NCBI RefSeq assembly: GCF_040675855.1
Contig: NZ_JBEGIK010000001.1
Coordinates: 620,001-684,000 of the forward strand
Direction of reading: 5' to 3'
From: Microbacterium sp. LWH3-1.2
Lineage (GTDB): Bacteria; Actinomycetota; Actinomycetes; Actinomycetales; Microbacteriaceae
Length of the DNA stretch: 64,000 nucleotides
A model generated the notes under the pieces. The model had not been told where the DNA came from. It saw only the letters and a program-made list of their open reading frames with translations, and did not search any database. Below are positions 53,081 to 61,590 of the stretch, one piece after another; positions within the stretch are counted from its first letter, which is position 1, and each line of letters starts with the position of its first letter. Made by a program: the position numbers and the translations under genes.

Positions 53081-54478
53081 ATGTCTACGATCGACGCCTC
53101 GCCCATCGGCCGCACGTGGGCCCCACTGCCGTCCTACGCCGACCACGTCGCCGAGGGCCGCGCGGCCCGCGAGCGCAATCCCCGCGAATCGCTCGCCGAA
53201 CTGCCGACGAACGACCGCGATCCCATGGGGATCCTCGACGCGCAGGATGAGGACCGCGTCCCCGAGCTCGTGCCGCTGCGCACCGAGCGCATGGCGGCGA
53301 GCGCGTTCGCGTTCTATCGCGGCACGGCCGCCCTGATGGCCGCCGACCTGTCCCGCTCGCCGTCGAGCGGTGTCAGCGCGGGGTCCTGCGGCGACGCTCA
53401 CGTGTCGAACTTCGGACTGTACGCCTCGCCCCAGCGGACCCTCGTGTTCGACCTCAACGACTTCGACGAGGCCGCGTGGGCGCCGTGGGAGTGGGACGTC
53501 AAGCGGCTGGTCACGAGCATCGTCATCGCCGGCCAGTCGACGGGGCGCGCTGATTCGGTGGTGCGTGAGGCGGCGCTGGACGCGGTGCGTGTCTACGCAC
53601 GCGCGATCGGCACGGGCGCCAAGCGCAGCCCCCTCAAGCGCTATTACGACCGCTTCGACGCGCTGGCCGCCGAACGGGCCGTCGACGACGACACGCGCGC
53701 CGCCATCGACTCCGCGGTCAAGGAGGCGGAGAAGCGCACCGGCGCGCGCGCGGCGAAGAAGATGACGCAGGTCGACGGCGAGGGCCGAGCGGTCTTCATC
53801 GAGGCGCCGCCGACCATGACCCACATCGACGCCCAGTCCGAGGAGCGGGTCCTCGGCGTCTTCGACCAGTACGTGCAGTCGGCCAACATCGACATCCGGG
53901 CGCTGCTTCAGAAGTACCGCATGTCGGACATCGCCCTCCGTGTCGTCGGGGTGGGCAGCGTCGGGACGCGGTGCTTCGTGATCTCGATGCAGGACGGCGA
54001 CGACGGCGTGCTGCTGCTCCAGGGCAAGGAAGCGGGCAAGAGCGTGCTGATCGAGTACGGCAAGGCCGAGCAGCCGGAGGTCGTGACGCGCTTCATCGAC
54101 CAGTACGGCGACGGCGGACGCGTGGTCGGCATGCAGCGGATCCTCCAGTCGGTGTCCGACCCTTTCCTGGGCTTCGTGCGCCGCACGACCTACGGCGCGC
54201 AGCGCGACTTCTACGTGCGCCAGTTCCGCGACAAGAAGGGCGGGTTCGACATGGACGAGCTGGACGACTCGGCCTTCCTCTGGTACGCCGACGCGTGCGC
54301 CGCGACGCTCGCCCGCGCGCACGGCCAGTCGCCGACCGGATCGGTCGTCGCCGGCTACGTCGGCGGCGGCAAGGTCGCGGGCGAGGCGATCCTGGAGTGG
54401 TCGTACGCGTACGCCGACCTCTCCCGCGCCGACTGGGAGCTGTTCCGCACGCACCGCGGGGTCGACGCGGCGGGGTGA
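53081..54478 (+). CDS. DUF2252 family protein (kinase-like fold)
   Basis: A 465-residue cytosolic protein. FAFYRGTAALMAADL, SCGDAHVSNFGLYASPQRTL and VFDLNDFDEAAWAPWEWDVK are the hallmark block of DUF2252, which resembles the active site of aminoglycoside-phosphotransferase-like kinases (GDxHxxN and DxxD). LLLQGKEAGKSVLIEYGKAE and YADACAATLARAHGQSPTGS follow. Its substrate is not known. The ATG is six bases after CACACT. Confidence 0.88.
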   Translation: MSTIDASPIGRTWAPLPSYADHVAEGRAARERNPRESLAELPTNDRDPMGILDAQDEDRVPELVPLRTERMAASAFAFYRGTAALMAADLSRSPSSGVSAGSCGDAHVSNFGLYASPQRTLVFDLNDFDEAAWAPWEWDVKRLVTSIVIAGQSTGRADSVVREAALDAVRVYARAIGTGAKRSPLKRYYDRFDALAAERAVDDDTRAAIDSAVKEAEKRTGARAAKKMTQVDGEGRAVFIEAPPTMTHIDAQSEERVLGVFDQYVQSANIDIRALLQKYRMSDIALRVVGVGSVGTRCFVISMQDGDDGVLLLQGKEAGKSVLIEYGKAEQPEVVTRFIDQYGDGGRVVGMQRILQSVSDPFLGFVRRTTYGAQRDFYVRQFRDKKGGFDMDELDDSAFLWYADACAATLARAHGQSPTGSVVAGYVGGGKVAGEAILEWSYAYADLSRADWELFRTHRGVDAAG

Positions 54479-54496
54479 GGCGCGGGGCGCTGAGCG

Positions 54497-54913
54497 CTAT
54501 CCGGTTGCCGGCGGGTGAGCGGCGAGCCACTCGTTCGCGACGCGCGTGGTGACTCGCAGCAGCCACGCGTCCGTGATGACCTCGCGCAGGTGTTCGAGAC
54601 CGATGCCGTCGAGGCGCACCAGCACCGCGGGGTACCCGTCGAAGTGCGGGATCGTGAAGAACGCGTCGGGGTAGGTCTCGATCAGCGCCGCCTTGACCTG
54701 CGCGCCGTCGGTGCGCACGCCCACGACGTCCCCGGGCGGCCATTCGCGCCCGAGCGCGGCGAGCTGATCGAGGTCGCGGCCGCTCGGGCCGCGCTGCCAC
54801 ACGAACGCGCCGGCGGGCGTCCGCCAGCCCGCGCCGCCGCGGTGCCCGTCGGCGCGTTCGATCACGCCGGGGAACCCGAGCGCGATGGCGCGGACGTCGT
54901 CGAGGGTCGCCAT
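54497..54913 (-). CDS. MmcQ/YjbR family protein
   Basis: A 138-residue CyaY-like-fold protein: MATLDDVRAIALGFPGVIER, FVWQRGPSGRDLDQL, VGVRTDGAQVKAALIETYPD and VITDAWLLRVTTRVANEWLA. The WLLR.T end is typical of the MmcQ/YjbR family, for which DNA binding has been proposed. It lies 18 bp downstream of hspR on the same strand, so it may be transcribed as a tail of the heat-shock operon. Confidence 0.85.
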   Translation of the reverse strand: MATLDDVRAIALGFPGVIERADGHRGGAGWRTPAGAFVWQRGPSGRDLDQLAALGREWPPGDVVGVRTDGAQVKAALIETYPDAFFTIPHFDGYPAVLVRLDGIGLEHLREVITDAWLLRVTTRVANEWLAAHPPATG

Positions 54914-54931
54914 GTTCCCGTCGTCCGTGAT

Positions 54932-55402
54932 TCAGGCGTCCGGAGTCTGCCCGGGAAGCTCGCTCTGCTGCTCGATCGGTGCGCGCGGACGCCACACGAC
55001 GACCTCGGTTGCGCGGCGGACCCGCGTGCCGTGCCGAAGCGTCACGACCGACCCTGTGGAGCCGGCCGCGAACACGCGCGCGCCCGGGCGCTTCTCGAGC
55101 TCGACGCGCATGCGGTCCTCGAGGTCGCGGACGCGGCCGTGGAGCTCCTGCACGCGGTTCTCGAGCTCCAGGATGCGCACGATCGCGGGGAGGCCGATGC
55201 CGTCCGACGACATGCGGGCGACCTCGCGGAGCTGCTCCACGTGCCGCAGCGAATAACGGCGGGAACCGCCCTGGGTGCGGGCGGGCACCACCAGCCCGAG
55301 CCGGTCGTACTGGCGGAGCGTCTGCGGGTGCATGCCCGACAGCTCGGCGGCGACGGCGATCGCGAAGATCGGGGCATCCTCGTCGATGTCGTCCTCGGTC
55401 AT
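54932..55402 (-). CDS. hspR: HspR heat-shock repressor (MerR family)
   Basis: A 156-residue MerR-type regulator. IFAIAVAAELSGMHPQTLRQ and YDRLGLVVPARTQGGSRRYS form the winged helix; a coiled coil follows (ILELENRVQELHGRVRDLED). HspR binds HAIR sequences with DnaK as co-repressor and represses dnaK and clpB. It is the last of four genes (dnaK, grpE, dnaJ, hspR), giving feedback control. GGAGG sits eight bases before the ATG at 55402; the longer frame to 55504 runs through an intergenic hairpin. Confidence 0.95.
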   Translation of the reverse strand: MTEDDIDEDAPIFAIAVAAELSGMHPQTLRQYDRLGLVVPARTQGGSRRYSLRHVEQLREVARMSSDGIGLPAIVRILELENRVQELHGRVRDLEDRMRVELEKRPGARVFAAGSTGSVVTLRHGTRVRRATEVVVWRPRAPIEQQSELPGQTPDA

Positions 55403-55425
55403 TCTCGTCACCTCCTCATCGCTCG

Positions 55426-55500
55426 CGAGAACAGGAGATCTCGCCAGGACAGGACGCTTCGCGCGGGATCGTCCTGTTCTCGCCGGATCTCCTGTTCTCG
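55426..55500. repeat. Nested inverted repeat between dnaJ and hspR
   Basis: CGAGAACAGGAGATC (55426-55440) pairs with GATCTCCTGTTCTCG (55486-55500); inner GGACAGGAC pairs imperfectly with GTCCTGTTC. It fills most of the 107-bp gap inside the operon and could set how much transcription reaches hspR. Confidence 0.75.
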
Positions 55501-55509
55501 GCAAGCATC

Positions 55510-56508
55510 TCAGCCCTGCGCCTTGGCCATCAGGTCGGCGCGCGGGTTCTCCTTCGGCTCGAGGCTCTGGAAGCGCTCGAGCGCCTCACGCGCGGCCTCG
55601 TCGAGGTGCGACGGCACGGCCACCTGCACCTCGGCGAGGAGGTCGCCGGTGCCCTTCGCCGTCTCGACACCGCGCCCCTTGACGCGAAGCACGCGCCCGG
55701 ACGGCGTGCCCGGGGCGACACGCAGCCGCACCGGATCGCCGCCGAGCGTCGGCACCTCGATGGTGGCGCCGAGCGCAGCCTCGGTGAACGTCACCGGCAC
55801 GGTGACGCGCAGGTTGAGTCCGTCCCGCGTGAACACGGGGTGCGGACGCACGGTGACCTGCACGACGATGTCGCCGTTCTCGCCGCCGTCGGGCGAATGA
55901 CGCCCGCGGCCGCGCAGCCGGATCTTCTGTCCGTCCGCGACGCCCGCGGGGATCTTCACCTTGAACGGCTTGCCGTCCTCGCCCTGCAGCGTGATGGTCT
56001 CGCCCCGGGTCGCCGTGACGAAGTCGATCGTCGTGCGCGCCGTGACGTCGGCACCGCGCGTCGGGCCGCCGAAGCCGCGGTAGCCGCCGCTCGGCTGCCC
56101 GAACCGCCCGGAGCCGAACCCGCTGCCGCCCTGCTGCTGGTTGAACATCGCGAAGATGTCGTCGAAGTCCTCGGCGCTCTGATAGCGCGCGCCGCGGCCC
56201 TGGTTGAACATCGAGAAGACGTCCTCGAACCCCCCGGCTCCGCCCTGGCCGCCGGCGGTGAAGCGGGCGCCCGAGCCCATCGCGCGGATCTGGTCGTACT
56301 CCTTGCGCTGCTCCGCGTCGGAGAGCACCGCATACGCCTCGCTGACCTCCTTGAACTTCGCCTCGGCGGCCGCGTCACCCTGGTTGGAGTCGGGGTGGTA
56401 CTTCCGCGCGAGCTTGCGATACGTCTTCTTGAGGTCAGCCTCGCTGACGTCCTTCGAGACGCCGAGCACCGAATAGAAGTCCTTGTCGAACCAGTCCTGA
56501 CTGGCCAT
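55510..56508 (-). CDS. dnaJ: DnaJ co-chaperone without zinc-finger domain
   Basis: A 332-residue type II J-protein. The J domain (about 10-73) has the HPD motif (38-40). A Gly/Phe-rich region follows (about 85-155), then the two C-terminal beta domains ([20 protein letters not shown], and [20 protein letters not shown]). The CxxCxGxG zinc repeats of classical DnaJ are missing. It stimulates the DnaK ATPase and loads substrates. It starts 15 bp after the grpE stop; GGAGG precedes the ATG. Confidence 0.95.
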   Translation of the reverse strand: MASQDWFDKDFYSVLGVSKDVSEADLKKTYRKLARKYHPDSNQGDAAAEAKFKEVSEAYAVLSDAEQRKEYDQIRAMGSGARFTAGGQGGAGGFEDVFSMFNQGRGARYQSAEDFDDIFAMFNQQQGGSGFGSGRFGQPSGGYRGFGGPTRGADVTARTTIDFVTATRGETITLQGEDGKPFKVKIPAGVADGQKIRLRGRGRHSPDGGENGDIVVQVTVRPHPVFTRDGLNLRVTVPVTFTEAALGATIEVPTLGGDPVRLRVAPGTPSGRVLRVKGRGVETAKGTGDLLAEVQVAVPSHLDEAAREALERFQSLEPKENPRADLMAKAQG

Positions 56509-56523
56509 GGAGCCTCCTTCGGG

Positions 56524-57141
56524 TTATTCGGCGGGAACGGCGACGACGACCTTGGCCGGACGCAGCTCCACCGAGCCGAGACGGTAGCCGATCTCGACGA
56601 CCTCGACGATCGTCTGTTCGGTTGCGCCCGGCGTCGGCACCTGGAAGATCGCCTCGTGCTGCTGCGGGTCGAACGTCTCGCCGGCTGCGCCGTACGTGGT
56701 GAGCCCGATGCGCTCGGCGACGCCGCGGAGCTTGTCGGCGATCGCGGCGAACGCCGACCCCTCTTCGAGGTCGCCGTGCTTCTCGGCGCGGTCGAGGTCG
56801 TCGAGCACCGGAAGGATGCCCTTCGCGACCGCGCCCTGCGCCCGCTCGATCTCGACCTCGCGCTGCTCCTCGGTGCGGCGGCGGTAGTTGGCGTACTCGG
56901 CCTGCAGACGCTTGAGGTCGTTCAGCAGCTGCGACTCGAGGTCCGCGAGCACGGCGTCCTCGGCCGCGGCGTCGGCGTTCTGCGCGGCACCGAGGATGTC
57001 GTCGACCGTGAGCTCGTCGTCCTGCCCGTCCTGCGGCGCGGGGCCGGAGGCGTTCGCCTCCGACCCCTCGCCCTCAGGCCGGACCTCTTCGCCGCCGCCC
57101 GGCTCTTCGACCGGTTCGGGGTTGTGGTCCTTGTTCGCCAT
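56524..57141 (-). CDS. grpE: GrpE nucleotide exchange factor
   Basis: A 205-residue protein. An acidic, disordered N-terminus (about 60 residues) is followed by the long dimerising coiled coil LLNDLKRLQAEYANYRRRTE, then the four-helix bundle and beta wing with LRGVAERIGLTTYGAAGETF, DPQQHEAIFQVPTPGATEQT and VVEVVEIGYRLGSVELRPAKV-type end. It releases ADP from DnaK. It starts two bases after the dnaK stop, so translation is coupled. Confidence 0.95.
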   Translation of the reverse strand: MANKDHNPEPVEEPGGGEEVRPEGEGSEANASGPAPQDGQDDELTVDDILGAAQNADAAAEDAVLADLESQLLNDLKRLQAEYANYRRRTEEQREVEIERAQGAVAKGILPVLDDLDRAEKHGDLEEGSAFAAIADKLRGVAERIGLTTYGAAGETFDPQQHEAIFQVPTPGATEQTIVEVVEIGYRLGSVELRPAKVVVAVPAE

Positions 57142-57143
57142 GG

Positions 57144-59039
57144 TTACTTCGACCCCCCTGAGCCTGCCGAGGGGCTCTCGTCCTCTTCGTCGACGACCTC
57201 GGCGTCGACGACGTCCTCGTCGGAGTCCGTCGGAGCCTGACCGTCGCCCGCTGCGCCGGCGGCAGCATCCGGAGCCGCCTGCGAAGCCTGGCTCGACGCG
57301 TAGATCGCTTCACCGAGCTTGCCCTGGCTCTGGTTGAGCTTGTCGAACGCGGTCTTCACCGCCTCGTCGTCATCGCCCGCGAGAGCGGTCTTGAGCGCGT
57401 CGACGTCGGCCTGGACCTCGGTCTTGACGTCCTCGGGGAGCTTGTCCTCGTTCTCCTTGATGAGCTTCTCGATGGAGTACGAGAGCGTCTCGGCCTGGTT
57501 GCGGACCTCGGCGGCCTCGCGACGCTTCTTGTCGTCGGCGGCGTGCTCCTCGGCCTCGCGCACCATGCGCTCGATGTCGTCCTTCGGCAGCGACGAGCCG
57601 CCGGTGATCGTCATCGACTGCTCCTTGCCGGTGCCCTTGTCCTTCGCGGACACGTGGACGATGCCGTTCGCGTCGATGTCGAAGGTGACCTCGATCTGCG
57701 GGATGCCGCGCGGAGCCGGCGCGATGCCGGTCAGCTCGAAGGTGCCGAGCGGCTTGTTGTCGCGGGTGAACTCGCGCTCGCCCTGGAAGACCTGGATCGC
57801 GACCGACGGCTGGTTGTCGTCTGCGGTCGTGAAGGTCTCCGAACGCTTGGTCGGGATGGCGGTGTTGCGCTCGATGAGCTTCGTCATGATGCCGCCCTTG
57901 GTCTCGATGCCGAGGCTCAGGGGGGTCACGTCGATGAGGAGGACGTCCTTGCGCTCGCCCTTGAGGACGCCGGCCTGGAGGGCCGCACCGACGGCGACGA
58001 CCTCGTCCGGGTTCACGCCCTTGTTGGGCTCCTGGCCGCCGGTCTCGCGCTTGACGAGCTCGGACACCGCGGGCATGCGGGTCGAGCCGCCGACGAGCAC
58101 GACATGGTCGATGTCGCCGACCTTGATGCCGGCCTCGCGGATGACGTCCTCGAAGGGCTTCTTGGTGCGGTCGAGGAGGTCCTTGGTGAGGTCCTCGAAC
58201 TTCGCGCGCGTGATCGTCTCCGACAGCGACACGGGGCCCGAGTCGGTCAGCGACAGGTACGGCAGGTTCACCGAGGTGCTCGTCGACGAGGAGAGCTCCT
58301 TCTTCGCCTGCTCGGCGGCCTCCTTGAGGCGCTGCAGAGCGATCTTGTCGCCCGAGACGTCGACGCCGGTGGTGTCCTTGAACTGCTTGATCAGGTAGTC
58401 GACGAGGCGCTGGTCCCAGTCGTCGCCGCCGAGGCGGTTGTCACCGGCGGTCGCGCGCACCTGGATGGTCGAGAAGTCGTCGTCCTTGCCCACCTCGAGG
58501 AGGGAGACGTCGAAGGTACCGCCACCGAGGTCGAAGACGAGGATGAGCTCGTCCTCCTTGCCCTTGTCGAGGCCGTAGGCGAGAGCGGCCGCGGTGGGCT
58601 CGTTGATGATGCGCAGCACGTTGAGGCCAGAGATCTCGCCCGCCTCCTTGGTGGCCTGGCGCTCGGCGTCGTTGAAGTACGCGGGCACCGTGATGACGGC
58701 ATCCGTCACCGTGTCGCCCAGGTACTGCTCGGCGTCGCGCTTGAGCTTCTGCAGGATGCGTGCGGAGATCTCCTGCGGCGTCCAGTGCTTGCCGTCGACG
58801 TCGAAGCCCCAGTCGGTGCCCATGTGGCGCTTGACTGACGAGACGGTGCGGTCGACGTTGGTGACGGCCTGGCGCTTGGCGGTCTCGCCGACGAGCACCT
58901 CGCCGTCCTTGGTGTACGCGACGACCGACGGGGTCGTGCGGAAGCCCTCGGCGTTCGCGATGACCTTGGGCTCGCCGCCCTCGAGGACGCTCACGACCGA
59001 GTTGGTCGTACCGAGGTCGATTCCAACAGCACGTGCCAT
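57144..59039 (-). CDS. dnaK: DnaK chaperone (Hsp70)
   Basis: A 631-residue Hsp70 of normal length. The ATPase domain has [49 protein letters not shown] and [14 protein letters not shown]. The linker [15 protein letters not shown] leads into the substrate-binding domain, and the lid ends in an acidic tail ([20 protein letters not shown]). First gene of the heat-shock operon. AGGAG lies nine bases before the ATG. Two HAIR operators lie 82 and 136 bp upstream. With ClpB (also HAIR-controlled) it forms the disaggregase system; it also serves as HspR co-repressor in actinobacteria. Confidence 0.98.
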   Translation of the reverse strand: MARAVGIDLGTTNSVVSVLEGGEPKVIANAEGFRTTPSVVAYTKDGEVLVGETAKRQAVTNVDRTVSSVKRHMGTDWGFDVDGKHWTPQEISARILQKLKRDAEQYLGDTVTDAVITVPAYFNDAERQATKEAGEISGLNVLRIINEPTAAALAYGLDKGKEDELILVFDLGGGTFDVSLLEVGKDDDFSTIQVRATAGDNRLGGDDWDQRLVDYLIKQFKDTTGVDVSGDKIALQRLKEAAEQAKKELSSSTSTSVNLPYLSLTDSGPVSLSETITRAKFEDLTKDLLDRTKKPFEDVIREAGIKVGDIDHVVLVGGSTRMPAVSELVKRETGGQEPNKGVNPDEVVAVGAALQAGVLKGERKDVLLIDVTPLSLGIETKGGIMTKLIERNTAIPTKRSETFTTADDNQPSVAIQVFQGEREFTRDNKPLGTFELTGIAPAPRGIPQIEVTFDIDANGIVHVSAKDKGTGKEQSMTITGGSSLPKDDIERMVREAEEHAADDKKRREAAEVRNQAETLSYSIEKLIKENEDKLPEDVKTEVQADVDALKTALAGDDDEAVKTAFDKLNQSQGKLGEAIYASSQASQAAPDAAAGAAGDGQAPTDSDEDVVDAEVVDEEDESPSAGSGGSK

Positions 59040-59120
59040 GTGTTTCTCTCCTTCATATGGGCGCAGACGGATGCCGCCACCCGCGGTTACAGGGAAGTCT
59101 TCTCGCGGCCCACCATGAGG

Positions 59121-59141
59121 TTGAGTCGCGATGGCTCAACC
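59121..59141 (-). promoter_or_regulatory. HAIR (HspR operator) 1 upstream of dnaK
   Basis: GTTGAGT, seven bases, GCTCAAC; symmetric match to the HAIR consensus. It overlaps a TTGAGC -35-like hexamer on the minus strand. Confidence 0.88.
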
Positions 59142-59174
59142 ATACGCCCGAGGTGCGGCATCCGTCAAATCAAA

Positions 59175-59195
59175 GTTGATACGAGTCGGCTCAAC
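59175..59195 (-). promoter_or_regulatory. HAIR (HspR operator) 2 upstream of dnaK
   Basis: GTTGATA, seven bases, GCTCAAC; one arm is degenerate. It lies six bases from the end of the upstream gene and 54 bp from HAIR 1. Confidence 0.8.
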
Positions 59196-59200
59196 TTGAT

Positions 59201-59764
59201 TCAGATGGAGTGGGCGAGGGTTTGCAGTCCGATCACCAGCAGACCGAGTGCGAGAAGGATGCCGAGTGCCACCACCTTCTGCCCCCAGTCCAGGTGTGCG
59301 CGGCGCACGGCGGCCCAGCCGACGACGGCGAGCGTCACGATGTAGACGATCGTGCAGACCGTGAGGGCGGTGTCGAGATCGAGGATGTCGAGCCACGCCA
59401 GCAGGAGCATGATGCCCGGAGTGACCAGCGTGCCGAGCGCCCCTCCCGCGATGCGGAGCTCCATGCCGAACTCGGGGCCGCTCGGGAACTGACGGTGCAC
59501 GGCGAGGTGCGAGACGACGTCCGACACGAAGCCCGCCGCGGTGATTCCGATCACACCCAGCACGAGGGCGAAGAACGCGTGATCGGGCTCGGCATGCTCG
59601 CCGGCGGACACCACCAGCACGATGGCGAGCCCCGTGAAGGTCGCGTACACCCGCTCCTTGAAGTACCGGACGAAGGCGTCCTCCTGACCGCCGAACCCGT
59701 CAAGTCGTCGTTGCTGCTTGCGCGAGAGGGAACGGGAGCCGTCGGGGTGCTCTTCGTCGGTCAT
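59201..59764 (-). CDS. Four-helix membrane protein of unknown function
   Basis: A 187-residue protein. A basic N-terminal tail (SLSRKQQRRLDGFGG) leads to about five hydrophobic segments; the first is FTGLAIVLVVSAGEHAE, and GFVSDVVSHLAVHRQFPSGP contains a His-rich loop. I recognise no family with confidence. It stands alone between dnaK and the antiporter. The ATG is six bases after TAGGGT, so it is probably leaderless. Its 3' end abuts HAIR 2, so HspR binding there might also affect its last codons. Confidence 0.7.
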   Translation of the reverse strand: MTDEEHPDGSRSLSRKQQRRLDGFGGQEDAFVRYFKERVYATFTGLAIVLVVSAGEHAEPDHAFFALVLGVIGITAAGFVSDVVSHLAVHRQFPSGPEFGMELRIAGGALGTLVTPGIMLLLAWLDILDLDTALTVCTIVYIVTLAVVGWAAVRRAHLDWGQKVVALGILLALGLLVIGLQTLAHSI

Positions 59765-59770
59765 GCGGTC

Positions 59771-59776
59771 ACCCTA
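59771..59776 (-). promoter_or_regulatory. -10 hexamer of leaderless promoter (gene at 59764)
   Basis: TAGGGT on the minus strand, six bases before the ATG. Confidence 0.45.
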
Positions 59777-59804
59777 GAGCAGCCGGCACACGGATGCTGC
59801 GGCA

Positions 59805-61004
59805 TCAGGCAGCGCTCACCCCTCGTCGCCGACGGCCGGCCTGCACCTGCCCCGCCCACCCTTCGAACCAGCTCGTGTCGGGCAGTCGCGCCAGCAGCGG
59901 GCCGGCGATCATCGTGATCAGCACGTATGCGGTGGCGAAGATGGCGAGCGACCTGTCGACTCCGGCACCGACGGCGAGCCCGGCGATCACGATCGAGAAC
60001 TCCCCGCGGGGCGTGAGCGCGAATCCCGCACGCCATCGGCCGGCCTCTGCGATGCCCGCGGCACGAGCCGCCAGGTATCCGGTGAGGACCTTCGTCGCCA
60101 TCGTCACGATCGCGAGTGCCGCGGCGGGCAGGAGAAACCGGACGATGTCGGCCGGATCGGTCGACAAGCCGAAGAACAGGAAGAACACCGACGCGAAGAG
60201 GTCGCGCAGCGGCGCCAGCAGTCGATGCGCGTGCGCCGCGACGGGTCCCGAGATCGCGATGCCCACGAGGAACGCGCCGACTGCGGCCGACACGTTGGCC
60301 TGTGCGGCGAGGCCCGCCACGATGAGCGTGAGCCCGAGCACAGACAGCAGGAGCACCTCCGCGTTGCGGGACCACACAAGGCGAGAGACCGCGTGCCCGT
60401 GCCGCAGCGCGACGTAGAGGATGAGCATGACCGCCGCAAGCGAGACGACGACCGTCACCACGGCCGCGCCGGCGTCGAGACCGATGAGCACCGCCATGAG
60501 GATCGGCAGGTAGAACGCCATCGCCAGGTCCTCTATGACGAGGATCGACAGCACGACGGGCGTCTCCCGGTTCGCCAGACGCCCCAGATCGTGCAGCATC
60601 CTCGCGATCACGCCCGACGACGAGATCCACGTGATCCCCGCCATCGCGAGCGCGGCCACCGGCCCCCAGCCGAGGATGAGCGCGACCAGGGCACCCGGGA
60701 TCGCGCCCAGCAGCGCGTCGAGCGCCCCGGCACGGCGAGAGCGGCGGAGGTTGCCGAAGAGCTCATCAGCCGTGTACTCCAGCCCCAGCATCAGCAGCAG
60801 CAGGATCACGCCGATCTCAGCGCCGACCTCGATGAACTCCTCCCCCGAGCTGAACGGGAGCAGTCCTCCTTCCCCGAAGGCGAGTCCGGCCAGGAGGATG
60901 AGGGGGATCGACGAGATGCCGAGCCGTCCCGCGAGCCGACCGAGCAGGGCGATCCCGAGGAGGAGCGCGCCGATCTCGATGAGAACGAGCGCCCCGTGGT
61001 CCAT
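59805..61004 (-). CDS. Cation:proton antiporter, membrane subunit (KhtU/KefB-like)
   Basis: A 399-residue CPA2 antiporter with about twelve helices: LVLIEIGALLLGIALLGRLA, GLEYTADELFGNLRRSRRAG, and the core VSAAVGAFLVGIAISGPVAA. LTPRGEFSIVIAGLAVGAGV is the C-terminal block. No Rossmann (TrkA-N) domain is fused; the regulatory subunit is a separate gene one base upstream. In Bacillus the KhtTU pair is a K+/H+ antiporter controlled by the soluble subunit. Confidence 0.92.
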   Translation of the reverse strand: MDHGALVLIEIGALLLGIALLGRLAGRLGISSIPLILLAGLAFGEGGLLPFSSGEEFIEVGAEIGVILLLLMLGLEYTADELFGNLRRSRRAGALDALLGAIPGALVALILGWGPVAALAMAGITWISSSGVIARMLHDLGRLANRETPVVLSILVIEDLAMAFYLPILMAVLIGLDAGAAVVTVVVSLAAVMLILYVALRHGHAVSRLVWSRNAEVLLLSVLGLTLIVAGLAAQANVSAAVGAFLVGIAISGPVAAHAHRLLAPLRDLFASVFFLFFGLSTDPADIVRFLLPAAALAIVTMATKVLTGYLAARAAGIAEAGRWRAGFALTPRGEFSIVIAGLAVGAGVDRSLAIFATAYVLITMIAGPLLARLPDTSWFEGWAGQVQAGRRRRGVSAA

Positions 61005-61005
61005 G

Positions 61006-61494
61006 TCACACCCCGTCGATGATCCGCGCGAGATGGTCGAGGCCCTCGGGGGTGCCCACCGCCACGATCGTGTCGCCCACGATCAAGGGATCGAGGGGCC
61101 CGGGTGCCGGCATCACCGCGCCACCGCGGACGATCGCCACGATCGAGCACCGGGTCAAAGTCCGCGCCCTCGTATCGCCGAGGGGACGGCCGGCGAACGG
61201 GCTGTCCGCACGCAGAGTGATGTTGGCCGTCGACAGGCCGTCGATCTGCTCCCTCAGCCCGGCCAGCTGCGTGAGGATCACGGAGCCCCCGAGCACCTCG
61301 GACAGGGCGGTGGCCTCTTCGTCGGTCAACGCGAGCGTCTGCGCGGCACGGTCGGGATCGCGAGCGTCCGCAACGGCGAGTTCGCGACCGCCGTCCCGGA
61401 AGGTGATGACCGAGAGCCGGCGACCGGCGCTCGTCTCGAGGTCGTGCCGCACGCCGATCCCGGCGAGCTCGGCACGCTCCACATGCACGGACAT
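61006..61494 (-). CDS. Antiporter regulatory subunit with TrkA-C (RCK-C) domain (KhtT-like)
   Basis: A 162-residue soluble protein. The N-terminal part (about 1-75: VERAELAGIGVRHDLETSAG, RRLSVITFRDGGRELAVAD) matches the KhtT N-domain. Residues about 80-160 form a TrkA-C domain (ADSPFAGRPLGDTRARTLTR, PLIVGDTIVAVGTPEGLDHL) that in KhtT binds c-di-AMP. It ends one base before the antiporter start, so the two are translated together. The ATG follows CATCAT by six bases. Confidence 0.9.
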   Translation of the reverse strand: MSVHVERAELAGIGVRHDLETSAGRRLSVITFRDGGRELAVADARDPDRAAQTLALTDEEATALSEVLGGSVILTQLAGLREQIDGLSTANITLRADSPFAGRPLGDTRARTLTRCSIVAIVRGGAVMPAPGPLDPLIVGDTIVAVGTPEGLDHLARIIDGV

Positions 61495-61500
61495 GCCCTC

Positions 61501-61506
61501 ATGATG
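61501..61506 (-). promoter_or_regulatory. -10 hexamer of leaderless promoter (antiporter operon)
   Basis: CATCAT on the minus strand, six bases before the ATG at 61494. Confidence 0.4.
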
Positions 61507-61590
61507 GCACCGCAGGCGAGGTCACGGTGAGGAATCTCCCGCCGGAGCCGCAGCGATCTGGTCACACCGTCAGTGCCGTGAGCAGCGGGC

